This document shows positions 9,874 to 22,200 of a stretch of DNA of 64,000 nt, one piece after another. Each line of letters starts with the position of its first letter. Position 1 is the stretch's first letter. The translations under genes and the position numbers were made by a program. Under the pieces are notes generated by a model, which ran no database searches, was not told the origin of the DNA, and worked only from the letters and a program-made list of their open reading frames with translations. The DNA comes from Amyelois transitella (Eukaryota; Arthropoda; Insecta; Lepidoptera; Pyralidae), in NCBI RefSeq assembly GCF_032362555.1, contig NC_083517.1, positions 10,374,001 through 10,438,000 on the forward strand, in the 5' to 3' direction.

Positions 9874-12677
9874 ATGCCGCCAAAGCAAGCCAAGAAAACC
9901 CTATGGGTTGAATGCGAACGATGCGGTTGCAGCATAACCTCAAACGACAAAAATGTTCATGTGGAGTTAAATTGCGTTAAAGATCAATTGAAATGTCCAT
10001 ACATCGATGGCGGAGTGCTCTTTTCTTGGCTCGTTAGAGGCGGTGCTCCTCCGGATGGCGTGCCAAGGGACGCAGTTATGGTTCATCCTTCTACAAGTTC
10101 TTTGATTGGCGCAGTGATTGGCGGTCCCCTGGAAATCTGCAGAGATGGGGCCCCTAAGCTTGTGAAACGGATGTGGCCATCCAAAAACTGTGCGCCTGCC
10201 GCTGTTATACTGCCTGCTGCAGGTAAATTGATAGAATGTTTATAATTTCAAATTCAAATCGATTCAAATTTGACTCTTGTCAAATTACAAGAAATTATTA
10301 TTATAAGTTGAGCTAGCAACCTGTCGCTATTTGAATCCCAATTCTATCATTAAGCCAAACAGCTGAGTGCTTATCAGTCTGTCTGCCCTGCAAGGGATAT
10401 ATACGTGATTATATGTTCTTATGTATGTTTACAAGAGCTCTCTAAATTAATTGAAATAAAATTCTTGATCTGGATCATAGTTATAGACTGCCCCCAGTAA
10501 ACTTGAAGAATATTACACTATTTTTTATACCAGTAAATTTAAAGAATTAATGAACCCACTTAACTACATTATTTGTAATGTAGAAAACTTTTATTGTTTT
10601 AGTAAAAAATAAGGTATTCTTCATTATTTAATTTCTCACTTTAAGATCTCTAAATAATAAATTATCAATGTGCAAAATGATACAATGAGTATCATTTAGC
10701 ACATTGATAATTTATACTCTCTATTTTATATATTTAAAATATATATAATAATACTACATTTCATTTAAATATTTTACTTTGATTTCAGATCTATCTAATG
10801 CTTGGTGTGGGGACAACAAGAAAATAACTGTTACTGTCATTAAAGGCAATATCCCTAAAGCAACCGGCGTTACCATCAGCATCCGGAGTCACAAGATCGA
10901 GACTGATATCAGCGACATCTTAAAACAACACTTCTATAATAACTTTGTGCGCGTCGGCAGTATATTAGTCTATTACTACTTCGGAAAAAAACTTGAGATT
11001 GAAATAGTTAATTTGAAACACGAACAGGTGGAAAGTAAAGATAATACTTGGGGTGAATTAAGTGAAAATACTATATGGAATATACAAAAAGAATCTGCAT
11101 CAAAAAACAAAAAGCCGTTATGTTTAGGCGGAGTAGATGATATTTTGGATGAAATCAAAACTTTTATTGAAATATCTTTCAACAAAAACGGTCTTACTTC
11201 AAACTTTCAACCAACTAGAGGCTTGCTGATCTATGGCCACTCGGGCATAGGAAAAACTGCCATTTGTAAATATCTCATAGACAATATGCAATGCCATCAT
11301 ATAGAGGTGAATGGACCAGCTGTGTTCAGCAAATATTTTGGAGAAACGGAGGCCACTATGAAAAGTTTATTTACAAAAGCAATTGAAAATGAGCCTAGTA
11401 TAATTCTGGTTGATGAAATTGAAACAATATGTCCTAGGCGTTCTTCGGGCAGTACGGAACAAGAAAGGAGAATAACCTCTGCTTTTGTGTCATTATTGGA
11501 CAATTTACACCAAGAGAATAATAGAGTGTTTGTTCTGGCCACTACAAGAAAGCCTGATGCTATAGATCCTATGTTGAGGAGATTTGGGAGGTTAGATAAA
11601 GAGATTGAGGTACCTGTTCCAGATAGGATCCGAAGGCGGGAAATTCTCCACAGTCTGTTGAAAGGTTTGCCAAGTAAAGTATCTTCACAAGATATTGATT
11701 CAATATCAGAACTCGCACATGGTTATGTCGCTGCAGATTTGGTCAACTTGTGTACGCAGGCTTCCATGAAATGTATAAAGAGATCGAGTGATAATATAGA
11801 GAAAGATGACTTGATGGGCGCCCTAACAGTAGTAAGACCCAGTGCTATGCGGGAATTGTTAATAGAAGTGCCTAACGTGAGATGGACTGATATTGGAGGC
11901 ATGGACAATTTAAAACTGAAGTTGAGACAAGCCGTTGAATGGCCCTTGAAACATGCTGAAAGTTTCCAAAGATTAGGTGTGAAACCTCCAGGTGGAGTTT
12001 TATTATACGGTCCTCCAGGGTGCTCTAAAACAATGATAGCAAAAGCATTAGCCACTGAAAGTGGGTTAAATTTCTTATCAATTAAAGGCCCAGAGTTATT
12101 TTCTAAATGGGTTGGTGAATCAGAGAAAGCTGTTAGGGATTTATTTAGGAAAGCACGTCAAGTGGCGCCCTCTGTTATATTTTTTGATGAAATGGACGCC
12201 ATTGGCGGGGAAAGGGGCGTAGGGGAAGCGGGGGTGCATGAGAGAGTTTTAGCTCAGCTGTTGACAGAATTAGATGGGGTAGTTCCATTGAAGTCGGTCA
12301 CTATTTTGGCTGCAACAAATCGACCAGACAAGATGGACAGAGCTTTGCTAAGGCCAGGTCGGCTGGATAGACTGATCTATGTGCCGTTGCCAGATTACGA
12401 GACCAGGCTGCAAATACTGGAACTTAAACTGGCCAAGATGAGTGTAAGTGAAGATGTATCAGCAGAAAATATAGCACAAATTACGGAGAAGTTTTCTGGT
12501 GCCGAATTACATGCTGTGTGCCACGAAGCTGCACTGAGAGCATTAGAGGATGACCTCAACTGTCCAGCGGTAAAAATTGCAGACTTTCTAGATGTTTTGA
12601 AAGATTTCAAACCGAGAACACCAGACTCTTTGTTAAAAGTTTATGAGGAATTTGCTTTGGGACAAAAATCAGGATAA
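9874..12677 (+). CDS. AFG2A/SPATA5-type AAA+ ATPase (two exons)
   Basis: Exons 9874-10222 and 10789-12677 join in phase to 745 aa. The donor is GCAG|GTAAAT and the acceptor TTTCAG|AT, with the split codon giving Asp117. The N-terminal domain (about 1-230) is followed by two AAA+ modules. D1 has Walker A GHSGIGKT (about 266-273) and Walker B IILVDE (about 321-326). D2 has Walker A GPPGCSKT (about 524-531) and Walker B VIFFDE (about 579-584). The Ser in GPPGCSKT is a family signature of SPATA5/AFG2. In other eukaryotes this ATPase releases the recycling factor Rlp24 from pre-60S ribosomes in the cytoplasm. The protein is somewhat shorter than the roughly 890-aa human form. The start is the first ATG of a clean exon, MPPKQAKK. 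The 566-bp intron holds a truncated SINE and a hairpin. The gene lies between the two copies of the DCAF7 end, on the opposite strand. Confidence 0.93.
10311..10428 (+). repeat. SINE family A fragment in the AFG2A intron
   Basis: GAGCTAGCAACCTGTCGCT through CTGCAAGGGATATA with a short degenerate tail, 5'-truncated and internally deleted. Confidence 0.7.
10657..10715. repeat. Near-perfect hairpin in the AFG2A intron
   Basis: Arms 10657-10683 and 10689-10715 (27 nt) are reverse complements with one mismatch around a 5-nt loop. It lies about 70 bp before the acceptor, so in the pre-mRNA it would fold close to the branch region. Confidence 0.9.
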
Positions 12678-12801
12678 ATTTTCTGTGCCTATTCATAAAA
12701 ACATAAAAGCAGTTTTACAAGGTACATAGTAGGAAAAATTAACTCATTTTGCTGACATATCTTTGGCTCTATAGTGAAAAAATCGCCAATTAAGGAAATT
12801 G

Positions 12802-12807
12802 AATAAA
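12802..12807 (+). terminator. Candidate polyadenylation signal of AFG2A
   Basis: AATAAA about 125 nt after the stop codon, with further AATAAA-like hexamers near 12886. Assigned from motif and position only. Confidence 0.45.
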
Positions 12808-12809
12808 AA

Positions 12810-15210
12810 TAAACAAAGAACTATAAATCAAGTATCAATTACAGAATATTTGTAAGAGAAAGTATGAAATTTTATAAAACTTTGTAAATAAAAAGAGTTT
12901 GATTTGTCACATAATTTAATATATAATATATGAAACCTTAATACTAAATTATATAAATAAAGTAAGCCTATTTAATCACAAGTGCACTAATTCACAATAC
13001 AGCTATACAAGGGGACCTACAATCACTCGTAATTATATTTTTTTTGTATTTGTAGATTATGTAAAAATTTATCTTTTAATTTACAAATCCAATTTTTTTT
13101 CTGGACCTTTTTGGAAATTAAAAAGTAGCTTTCATTTTTAATACTGGCATGAAATAAACGTTTCTTAAGATGCTGCCTTACATAATCAACAAAAATATCT
13201 TTATTCGGAGACCGCATATTATTTTCAAATTAGAAAAACCGCGGCTACAGCGAGGTGTTATGTTACAAAAGCGGTCGATTTTTTTTCTATAAAATTTCAT
13301 TAACCTGATTATCCACAATAAAAAATTAACTATTGATCAGTACATTTATCTTGTTGGTAAAACACAGAGGGGAACTATAATTTGGAAACAGAAATTCCCG
13401 CCGAGCATCAAAACTTTCAATCATCAACGTCAAACTCTTCAAAGGGAAAATAACATTCCGTTGACATTGGCATTATAACCGTTTTTTCTGTGGATTATAA
13501 AAATACACCACCTACATCGAACTCTTTCAGTCAATCATTGAAAATTCATCTTTCCATCGTCTTATAGAGTAGAATTTCGATATGAAGTGTCACTAACCAC
13601 CACATCTTGGGAAGTTCCATTTTAGTGTGCTGCTGCAACATATCCCCAGTTAACGGTTAATTTAAATGAAATTATTTATTGGTTTAATACAAATTTCGTA
13701 TAAACGGTGATTTCAGTCAGCTTTAAAATTTCGTTATTACTAAAGTGATATAATGCAACCCACACTTAGAAAAACATTTCTTCATATGGAAATAATTATC
13801 TAAGTTAATTCAATGTTGATTGAAATAAATAATGTCGGGTTATCTTATGTCAACATTTTCTCTACTTATACCGCGACAATACTAAACAAATATAATAACA
13901 TTGTATTACCGCTAAGCTTTATTCTTGTTAAGTCAAATTCTTATGTTTCAGCAAAAGTTATTAAAACTAAAAGTTTCGCGTTGCGTGATATCAATGTGTG
14001 CAAACGGGTATTAATGTGACGGTGTGAAGTTGAAACAATGCTACAGTGCAGTTCGTACCGCTCCTTCTGCATTTGAGCTATGGAAGCAGTAAACTTAGTT
14101 TTAAGTAATTTATTCAACGTAAATTATTGTTTGAAATGTACCATAATAATATGGTACTTTGCGAAGAATGGATTTGATGCAATGTTCGCGGTAATTCCCG
14201 TTTGCATACATTACGAAGTTATGATTTATCCTTTTATTTATATAAATTTATGTCATCAATTTAGTATATCCTCAAAAATGCAAAAAATATAGATACCGCA
14301 CCTGTAGCTATTACAACTTTAATCGACCAAATTAATTTGCTTTCAATTGTATTTTAGTATTTTACAATTTGTTACCTCACCAATAGAGAATTATTTAATA
14401 ATTACCTATAACTTCTAGTCTATGCCTTTATCCATTTAAATGCAGATCCATCTTTGTTAACTTTCCGACCTAGACTCTCATAAAATTGCACACTTTTCCT
14501 AACATTTTTTTAAATATCCAAACTTGACTACGTAAAGTAATTCACTTCCCGCGTCAATACTTCTAAAAATGTCTAAAGGTTCAGTTCACTTCACTCTTTT
14601 ACAATTTCGCGTCGCTTCTCCGGTGTGAACTGTCCCTAAAGCTGTAGAATCATAGTTTACCGCTGCTTTTAAAGATCTTGTCAAAATGAGATAAAAGCTA
14701 ACGCCCAATAGGTTTGTCTCGCTTACACATTGAATAAATTTAAGTCGAATGTAATATTTAAAAATGCATAATATAAAAATCACTAATTTTTCGCCGATTA
14801 CATTCAGTCTTGTCTTAATATAAGACAATACACATATCGTACAAAATGTCCATTAATAGTCCTTTAGATATTCTAAAAAAGGTTAACAAAAAAAACCTGT
14901 CCTGTCATTCCGCCAATCTAAATAATACACACATAAAATCAGGGCTCTCCCGGAGGGGTAGGCAGAGACTCCACTTGTCACAATCGCTGCATACATCATA
15001 ATAATATTTTTAATTCAACTGCAATGTCATTGGCTAAACGAGCCGAGTCATGTGATTTTCAGTTGATCTCTATTTTAATTTTTTTTTTTAATTACAAAGC
15101 AAACCAGTCTTTCCAAAAACAGGGTTGCCTGTGGTATCAGCTACAACATTGTGTCTATATTTCTCCTTACTCCCAAACGTTGAAAGGGATGTCTTATTTT
15201 CCATCATCTG
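12810..15210. other. AT-rich intergenic stretch
   Basis: No gene was recognised. Short open frames (for example 13813-14019 and 14080-14292) lack domains and sit in AT-rich sequence. A short fragment of the ATGT-tailed LINE 3' end lies at about 14931-14997. The stretch ends at the left border of the proximal segmental duplication. Confidence 0.6.
14931..14997 (-). mobile_element. Fragment of the ATGT-tailed LINE 3' end
   Basis: CCCGGAGGGGTAGGCAGAGA and a CACAATCGCTGCATAC-like stretch match the 3' end of the LINE at 39315-42607 in the same orientation. Only about 65 bp remain. Confidence 0.6.
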
Positions 15211-15994
15211 AATTTTAAACAACACAAATATTTGATCAAGGATTTAACGCTTTAACTTTTAACGATTTTTCAATTAATTTCAGCACTTGTTCATCGGATT
15301 TTACATACGTCGTAATAACATTTGATCAAATATTGGAAGGTAAATATAAACAAAATGAGCCAATAGGCGACGAGCCGTCTTTCGTATCCGACCAATCACG
15401 GTCATTTAATTATCAGATATGACGGATGGGGAAAAATATTTTTTTTAAAGGACGATGCTAACTTTATACCGATTATACTATACGTGTAGAGCCTGCGTAC
15501 TTCACCATGACTATTCTATATATAAATATGTACCTGGAAAAAAGATAATAGTATTTTAGCCAGTGTTTTCTCAAGAAAGGAAACATAATTTTTCAGTGTA
15601 ATTAGAGATAGAGGGGTTAAAGTTAAATACTTTTTTCAAATCATGGGTTAAGTCAGTTATATTATAACTAACATCAGTCAGATATCACGTGTCTGAGTCA
15701 CTTATACTGCGGTGACATCTATTAATACATCGTAAGAACTACGAAGACCGCTATCGAGCATGAACTTACTTTTTAATTCAACCGCTGTCGGAAAGATGGC
15801 GACACTCATGGATTAACGCGAGTCAAGCTAAATCGCGACATATAATGACGGCTTTTAGATATAATCACTAAATAATTTCATGGTATAACCCATTTAGTAT
15901 CTCGTAACACAAGTTTCGAACTTACTTCGAGGCTAACTCAATATTACACATATTTGTCCTGTATATGTATATTTATTTATTATTTTATTTACTT

Positions 15995-16085
15995 ACCTAA
16001 ACGCGTATTATCTCAGTATGCCTGTGATGGAGACGACCCCCATCACATATTACGAGGCACGAGATATTTGTTGCATGTCCTTACA
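15995..16085 (-). pseudogene. Decayed DCAF7 exon-8-like remnant (proximal)
   Basis: Counterpart of 1644-1740. CTTACCTAAACGCGTATTAT resembles the end of exon 8 and GGCACGAG...TTTGTTG the middle, with the intervening segment lost. The sequence downstream of it in gene sense (about 15700-15830) also resembles the sequence downstream of the intact exon 8 (16095-16240), so exon and 3' flank were copied together. Confidence 0.6.
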
Positions 16086-16272
16086 AATGTATACTTGTGG
16101 CGCCATCTATTAGTACATTGCAAGAACTACTTACTAAGACGCCATCTCGCAAGAGCTTACTATAACATTCAACCACTGTCCGATAGATGGCGACACACTG
16201 TAACGACGCGACGCTAAATCGCGTTATTTTCACGGATTTTATAGAAATTTTTCGGCTATTTAACCCACTTAC

Positions 16273-19200
16273 CTAAACGCGTAGTATCTCCGTGTGCCTG
16301 TTGTAACATATAGCGATCCAGTCGGGTTGTGTGGCGCCCCACTGTATCTGGTTGACTTCGCCCTCGGCCGCGGTGTACGCCAGTATCGGGTCCTCTATGG
16401 CACGAGGCATTTGTTGGATGTCCCATATGAGAGCCTGGTGGTCGTCACCGGCTGTGCAAATGTGGCAGGAACTGTAATTTTTTTTAAATAACTTTTAACA
16501 CGACATTTACGTGTCCGTGTGTGTGTGTCCGTGTGTGTTTGTCCGTGTGTGTGTGTGTTTCCGTGTGTGTGTGTGTCCGTGTGTGTGTGTCCGTGTGGGT
16601 GTGTCCGTGTGTGTTTGTCTGTGTGTTTGTCTGTGTGTTTGTCCGTGTGTGTGTCCGTGTGTGTTAGTCCGTGTGTGTTAGTCCGTGTGTTTGTCCGTGT
16701 GTGTGTCCGTGTGTGTGTGTGTGTCTGTGTCCGTGTGTTTTTGTCCGTGTATGTATCCGTGTGTGTGTGTGGGTGTGTCCGTGTGTGTGTGTCCGTGTGG
16801 GTGTGTCCGTGTGGGTGTGTCCGTGTGTGTGTCTCCGTGTGTGTGTGTGTGTCCGTGAGGGTGTGTCCGTGTGTTTTTGTCCGTGTATGTGTCCGTGTGT
16901 GTCCGTGTGTGTGTGTCCGTGTGTGTGTGTGTGTCCGTGTGTGTGTCTCCGTGTGTGTGTGTGGGTGTGTCCGTGTGTGTGCCTCCGTGTGTGTGTGTGT
17001 GTGTGTCCGTGTGGGTTTGTCCGTGTGTGTGTGTCCGTGTGCGTGTGGGTGTGTGTGTCCGTGTGTGTGTGTCCCCGTGTGTGTGTCCGTGTGGGTATGT
17101 CCGTGTGTGTGTGTCCCCGTGTGTTTGTCCGTGTGGGTGTGTCCGTGTGTGTTTGTCCGTGTGTGTTAGTCCGTGTGTGTGTGTCCGTGTGTGTTTGTCA
17201 GTGTGTTCGTCCGTGTGGGTGTGTCCGTGTGTGTATGTCCGTGTGTGTTAGTCCGTGTGTGTTAGTCCGTGTGTGTGTCCGTGTGTTTGTCCGTGTGTGT
17301 GTCCGTGTGTGTCCCCCCGTACCTGTGCGGCGCCCAGGCGATGCCGTTGACGCAGGCGCGGTGGTTGTTGAGCCGGGCCACCGGCGTGCACGGCACGCGC
17401 ACGTCCAGGATTATCACCTGATGCAACACCAATACTGACTTTGTACAAAGTTTTTCATTTATTTCTTAGTTCTTGCTGTTTTTTTTTTTTTTCTTCGGTG
17501 TAGGTACGTATTAATCTTATATATAAAATTCTCGTGTCACAATGTTCCGTTCGGTGGAGTACGCCACCGAAACGGCTTGACCGATTCTCATGAAATTTGT
17601 GAGCATATAGAGTAGGTCTGAGAATCGGCCAACATCTATTTTTCATACCCCTTAGCGATAAGGGTTGTCCACCGTAAAATTTTTTTTTAACTAAAAATTA
17701 CTTAAAAATTATTTATATTAACAACGTTTGCCGGGACGGTTCTTTAATCCCAACTTATATTGTAAATGCGAAAGTAAGTTTGTTTGTTTGTTTTCTTTTC
17801 ACGCGTTATCTACACAAGCAATCTTCTTAAAATTTCGCATATATATCAGATCAGTTCCGAGTATGGAGAAAGACATATAATACCTTTCGTTCTGGAAAAA
17901 AACTATGGCTCCCGTGGGATTAGCGAAAAACCTGTGCTCTCTTACATAGATGGCGCTAAATGCGCGGAGTGAATTTTGAATCAATGGAATTACAATATGG
18001 CAGGATAGTAGATTACTTGACTTTGAGACGTCTGCTAAGTAAGGAATTTAAAAAATTCTCCCATTCACACCAGAATAGAATAGAATAGATTAATTTTCAA
18101 AATTGGATACAAGGTATCACTTATTGTCGTCACATAACTTAAATCTAATTATAACTACAACCGCTTCCAAAGCGCGTGTGTAGAAGAAACGGCGGAACAA
18201 ACTACACTGCAGCATTTTCATCGGACGTCAATTTACAAATATAGATATCTTAAATCTAAATCGTTTTGTATACTTTCTTGGTCAACATGCTTTCATTCAT
18301 CCTCTCCATATCTAATGTAAGGTATTACAATAATAACTATAAAATTAGCAATAGAATTACCTCGCAGGCGTCCATGGCGACCGTGGCGAGGTAATTAGGG
18401 TCCTGCTTGTTCCACGCCAGCCGGAGCAGCGGCGTGTGCTGAGGGTCCTACGCACATACAGACACACATACAAGTCACGTCTACATCCCTTGCGGGGTAG
18501 ACATGATTCAAGATTATTTATTTGTGAAACATGTTACATACATATGGTCACGTCTATGTCCCTTGCGGGGTAGACAAAGCCGGCAGTCTGGAAGACTGAC
18601 AGGCCACATTCAGCTATTTGGCTTATTGATAGAATTGAGATTCGAATGGTGACAGGTTGCTAGCCTATCGCCTAAAATCCCAAGTTTATAAGCATATCCC
18701 TTAGTCGCCTTTTACGACATCCATAGAAAAAAGATGCAGTGGTCCTATTTCTTCTTATATTGGTGCCGGGAACCACACGGCACAGATGAGAACAAGATAA
18801 TACAAACATGAGACAACAAAAATAAGACAATGACAAAAATGATAAAAATAAAATATGAATGTGGATGAAGCGAAGGAAGTATGCAGAGATCGTGGCAAAG
18901 TGGAAAGAGGTAGTCTCTGGCTACCCCTCCGGGAAAGAGGCGTGATTTTATGTATGTATGTATGTATGAAATTCACCTCGTAAATGATGGTGGAATGTTC
19001 GAGATGCCGAAGGTCGAACATCCGCACGGAGCCGTCGGCGCCCACGGACGCGAACATGTCGCGGCCGCCGCCCGCGCGGCTGAACGCTATGTCGTACACT
19101 TCCTGAACGGATAATGATGATAAAACATATTGTTGCGCGCCATCTATTTTAATTAATACATACATACATATAATCACGTCTATATCCCTTGCGGGGTAGA

Positions 19201-22200
19201 CAGAGCTTACAGCCTTGTAAAGACTGATAGGCCACGTTCAGCTATTTGGCTTTAAGATAGGATTGAGATTCAAATAGTGACAGGTTGCTAGCCCATCGCC
19301 TAAAAGAAGAATCCCAACTCTATAAGCCTACCCCTTAGTCGGCTTATACGACATCCATGGGAAAGAGATGGAGTAGTCCTATTCTTTTTTGTATTGGTGC
19401 CGGGAACCACACGGCACGGTATTTTAATTAATGATTAATTATTAAAAAGCACTTCGAAGTGCTGTTTTGGCGGGCAGCATCTAGTACCCATGAAATTAAC
19501 TAGATGACGTTTTATACTTGTAAAATTTGACAATTGCCATTTACTCCCTTCCTCTTCCGAGTATACACAGTTTTAATTACGAACAAACTGGCCATTGTAT
19601 TGTGTCAAGTAAATTGAAAATAAGAGCTACTGCTGACTCTTCTATCATCATGTGTCATGTATACAGGGTGACATTTAAAACAACTGCATCCTTTTAAACA
19701 TAGACTATACCCATGCGTCTGAGCCGTTTGAGCCTATTTTTATTTAAATTAAACGTCATCATTTTAAAGCTGACCCAAAGGTGTCACTGACCTTATCATG
19801 AGCGATAAGTTGAGTCTTGACGTGCCCAGTGACCTCAGCGACCCTGCCCAACATCTGACCCGTCTCCAGCCCCCAGATGGTGCACGTGGTGTCGATACTG
19901 CTGGTCCCCACGAGGTTGGGGTCCACCTCGTTCCAATCGAACGAAGTGAGGGGTGCGCAGAAGTCAGAATTCTTGTTGTTGTTCAGTACTGACTCGAAAA
20001 GGGTATAAGGCTCGCCGGCGCGCCAGATTCTTAGGTAATCACCTGGAATTCAAATAAAAAGTATGTTCCGTGTGGTTCAGGGCACCAATATAAAAAAAAG
20101 AATAGAACCACTCCCATGGATGTCGTAATAGGCGACTAAGGGATAGGCTTATAAACTTGGGATTCTTCTTTTAGGCGATGAGCTAGCAGCCTGTCACTAT
20201 TTGAATCTCAATTCTATCATCGAGCCAAGAAGCTGAACGTGGCCTGTCAGTCTTTTCAAGACTGTTGGCTCTGTCTACCCCGCAAGGGATGTAGACGTGA
20301 CTATATGTATGTATGTATGTTCTGGCTAACCTTTTAAAATTTTTCACATCTTTGTACAAAATTTTAACAAGTTCATATTGTGTACAGTATTCATTTAGAC
20401 CTCATTTTATCAGCGTTATTTTATTAGGACATCCACTGCTGAAGAAAGGCCTCCCCCAAAGACTTCCACCTCGCTCTACGACGCGCTTTCATAAACAGAG
20501 TAATGAATGTGATAAGCAACAGAAATACGCAGGGATCGTGGCAAGTGGACAGATGAGGTCCTTGCCTCCCTAAAGAGACGTTTTTTATGTATGTATGTAT
20601 CTTCCTGCCACTTTGAACACGTAATGGCACGCAGCATTTTCAAAATACTCACCGCTGGTAGCGAGCAGGTCAGGATACACGCCCTTGCTGTCCGGTATCC
20701 ACATGATCTTCGTGGTGGGGTACGGGTGGTCGAAAGTGCTCTTTGCACTGAACTCACTTGTCTCCTCATCTAAGGATATTATCTGTACCTGTTGGGTGAC
20801 ATAATAAATATTAAAATACTAAACGAAAACACAATTTTTTCCGTTTTATCTCGAATCTGTAACTAATGTCACATAGTGAGTGCTGTGTGGTTGCTGACAC
20901 TAGAATAAACTATTCCACATTTTTCTCATTTATGATTATGTGTTAATGCCGTTGTGGTTCCCAGCAGTGCCGTGTGGTTCCCAGCATCAATACAAAAAAG
21001 AATAGGACCACTCCATCTCTTTTCCATGGATGTCGTAAAAGGCGACTAAGGGATAGGCTTATAAATTTGGGATTCTTCTTTTGGGCGAGGGACTAGCAAC
21101 CTGTCTATATTTCAATCTCAATTCCATCTCAGTAAGCTACATAGCTTGAAAAGAAACGCAATTTCAAGAATATTGTTTTTTTTAACCTGTAAGAAATAAA
21201 TGTTCAATACATTTAAATAAATATGAAGTATAAAAAAGGTAATACAAACTTTGTTATTGTATTCCTCTACGAAGCTGCCGAGTGCCAGTCGGAACCTCTT
21301 GTCCGGTCTCACCGACCAGTTCATGGAGTACAGCGGCCATGGGGCTTGGTACCTGACAAACAAGAATGGAGGAAATATAGTTTGATACGGTCAAACATCC
21401 CTGTTTGACTGTATCAAACTATATGAAGTTCCCACTTACACTAAACAATGAGATAGTAAAACATTTTGGGAAGTTATGCCGTGCAGCCATGGATCTCGTA
21501 CATACATACATACATAAACTCATGCCTCTTTCCCGGAGGGGTAGGCAGAGACTACCTCTTTCCACTTGCCACGATCCCTGCATACTTCCTTTGCTTCATC
21601 CACATTCATAACTCTCTTCATGCAAGCTCGGGGGTTTCGGGCACTTTTGACCTGACCCTTCACCAGGACGTCCTTAATTTGATCAAGATATGTTCGTCTA
21701 GGTCTTCCCACCCCGACCTTTCCCTCCACACTCTCCTTGTATATCTGCTTAGTCAACCTGTTTTCATTCATCCTCTCCACATGACCGAACCATCTCAACA
21801 TACCCTTTTCTATTCCTGTAACTACATCTTCTTTCACATCACAACATTCCCTTATCACGCTGTTCTCGTAAAATGCAACTTTCATGCTGGTTTGGTAGCT
21901 AAGAAAAATCATAGTGAGCTAACAAATCGTCTTCCCATGCATATTGTAAAAGTCAATCAAGGTAAAGGCTTATAAACTTGGGATGCTTGGGCGATAGGCT
22001 AGCAACTTTTTACTATCTGAATTTCAATTCCACCATTATGCCATACAGTTGTGTGTCCTCTCAGCCTCCTCGATACGCTGGTCCTGTCTACCCCGTAAGG
22101 GATAAAGGCGTGATTTTATGTGTGAATACTTGTTTTAAGAACTTACTTGTAGATTTCTTTTCGTTTTGTGCTCGAACTCGCCGTGGACGAGCTGCTATGC

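Larger units (their letters stand above)
15211..18236. repeat. Proximal copy of the DCAF7-end segmental duplication
   Basis: Same order as 1-5692, but without the SINE and LINE insertions, with a shorter satellite (about 0.8 kb), and with about 200 extra bp of Helitron-like sequence at 17448-17644. It carries the terminal exons contiguous with the rest of DCAF7. Confidence 0.9.

Noticed and set aside
10779-10788. An upstream start making the second AFG2A exon an independent 632-aa gene
   Set aside because: The residues before Asp117 come from the intron acceptor. Exon 9874-10222 joins in phase and supplies the N-terminal domain.
13813-14292. Two 68-70-aa plus-strand frames in the spacer after AFG2A
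   Set aside because: Low-complexity AT-rich translation with no family features and no splice context.
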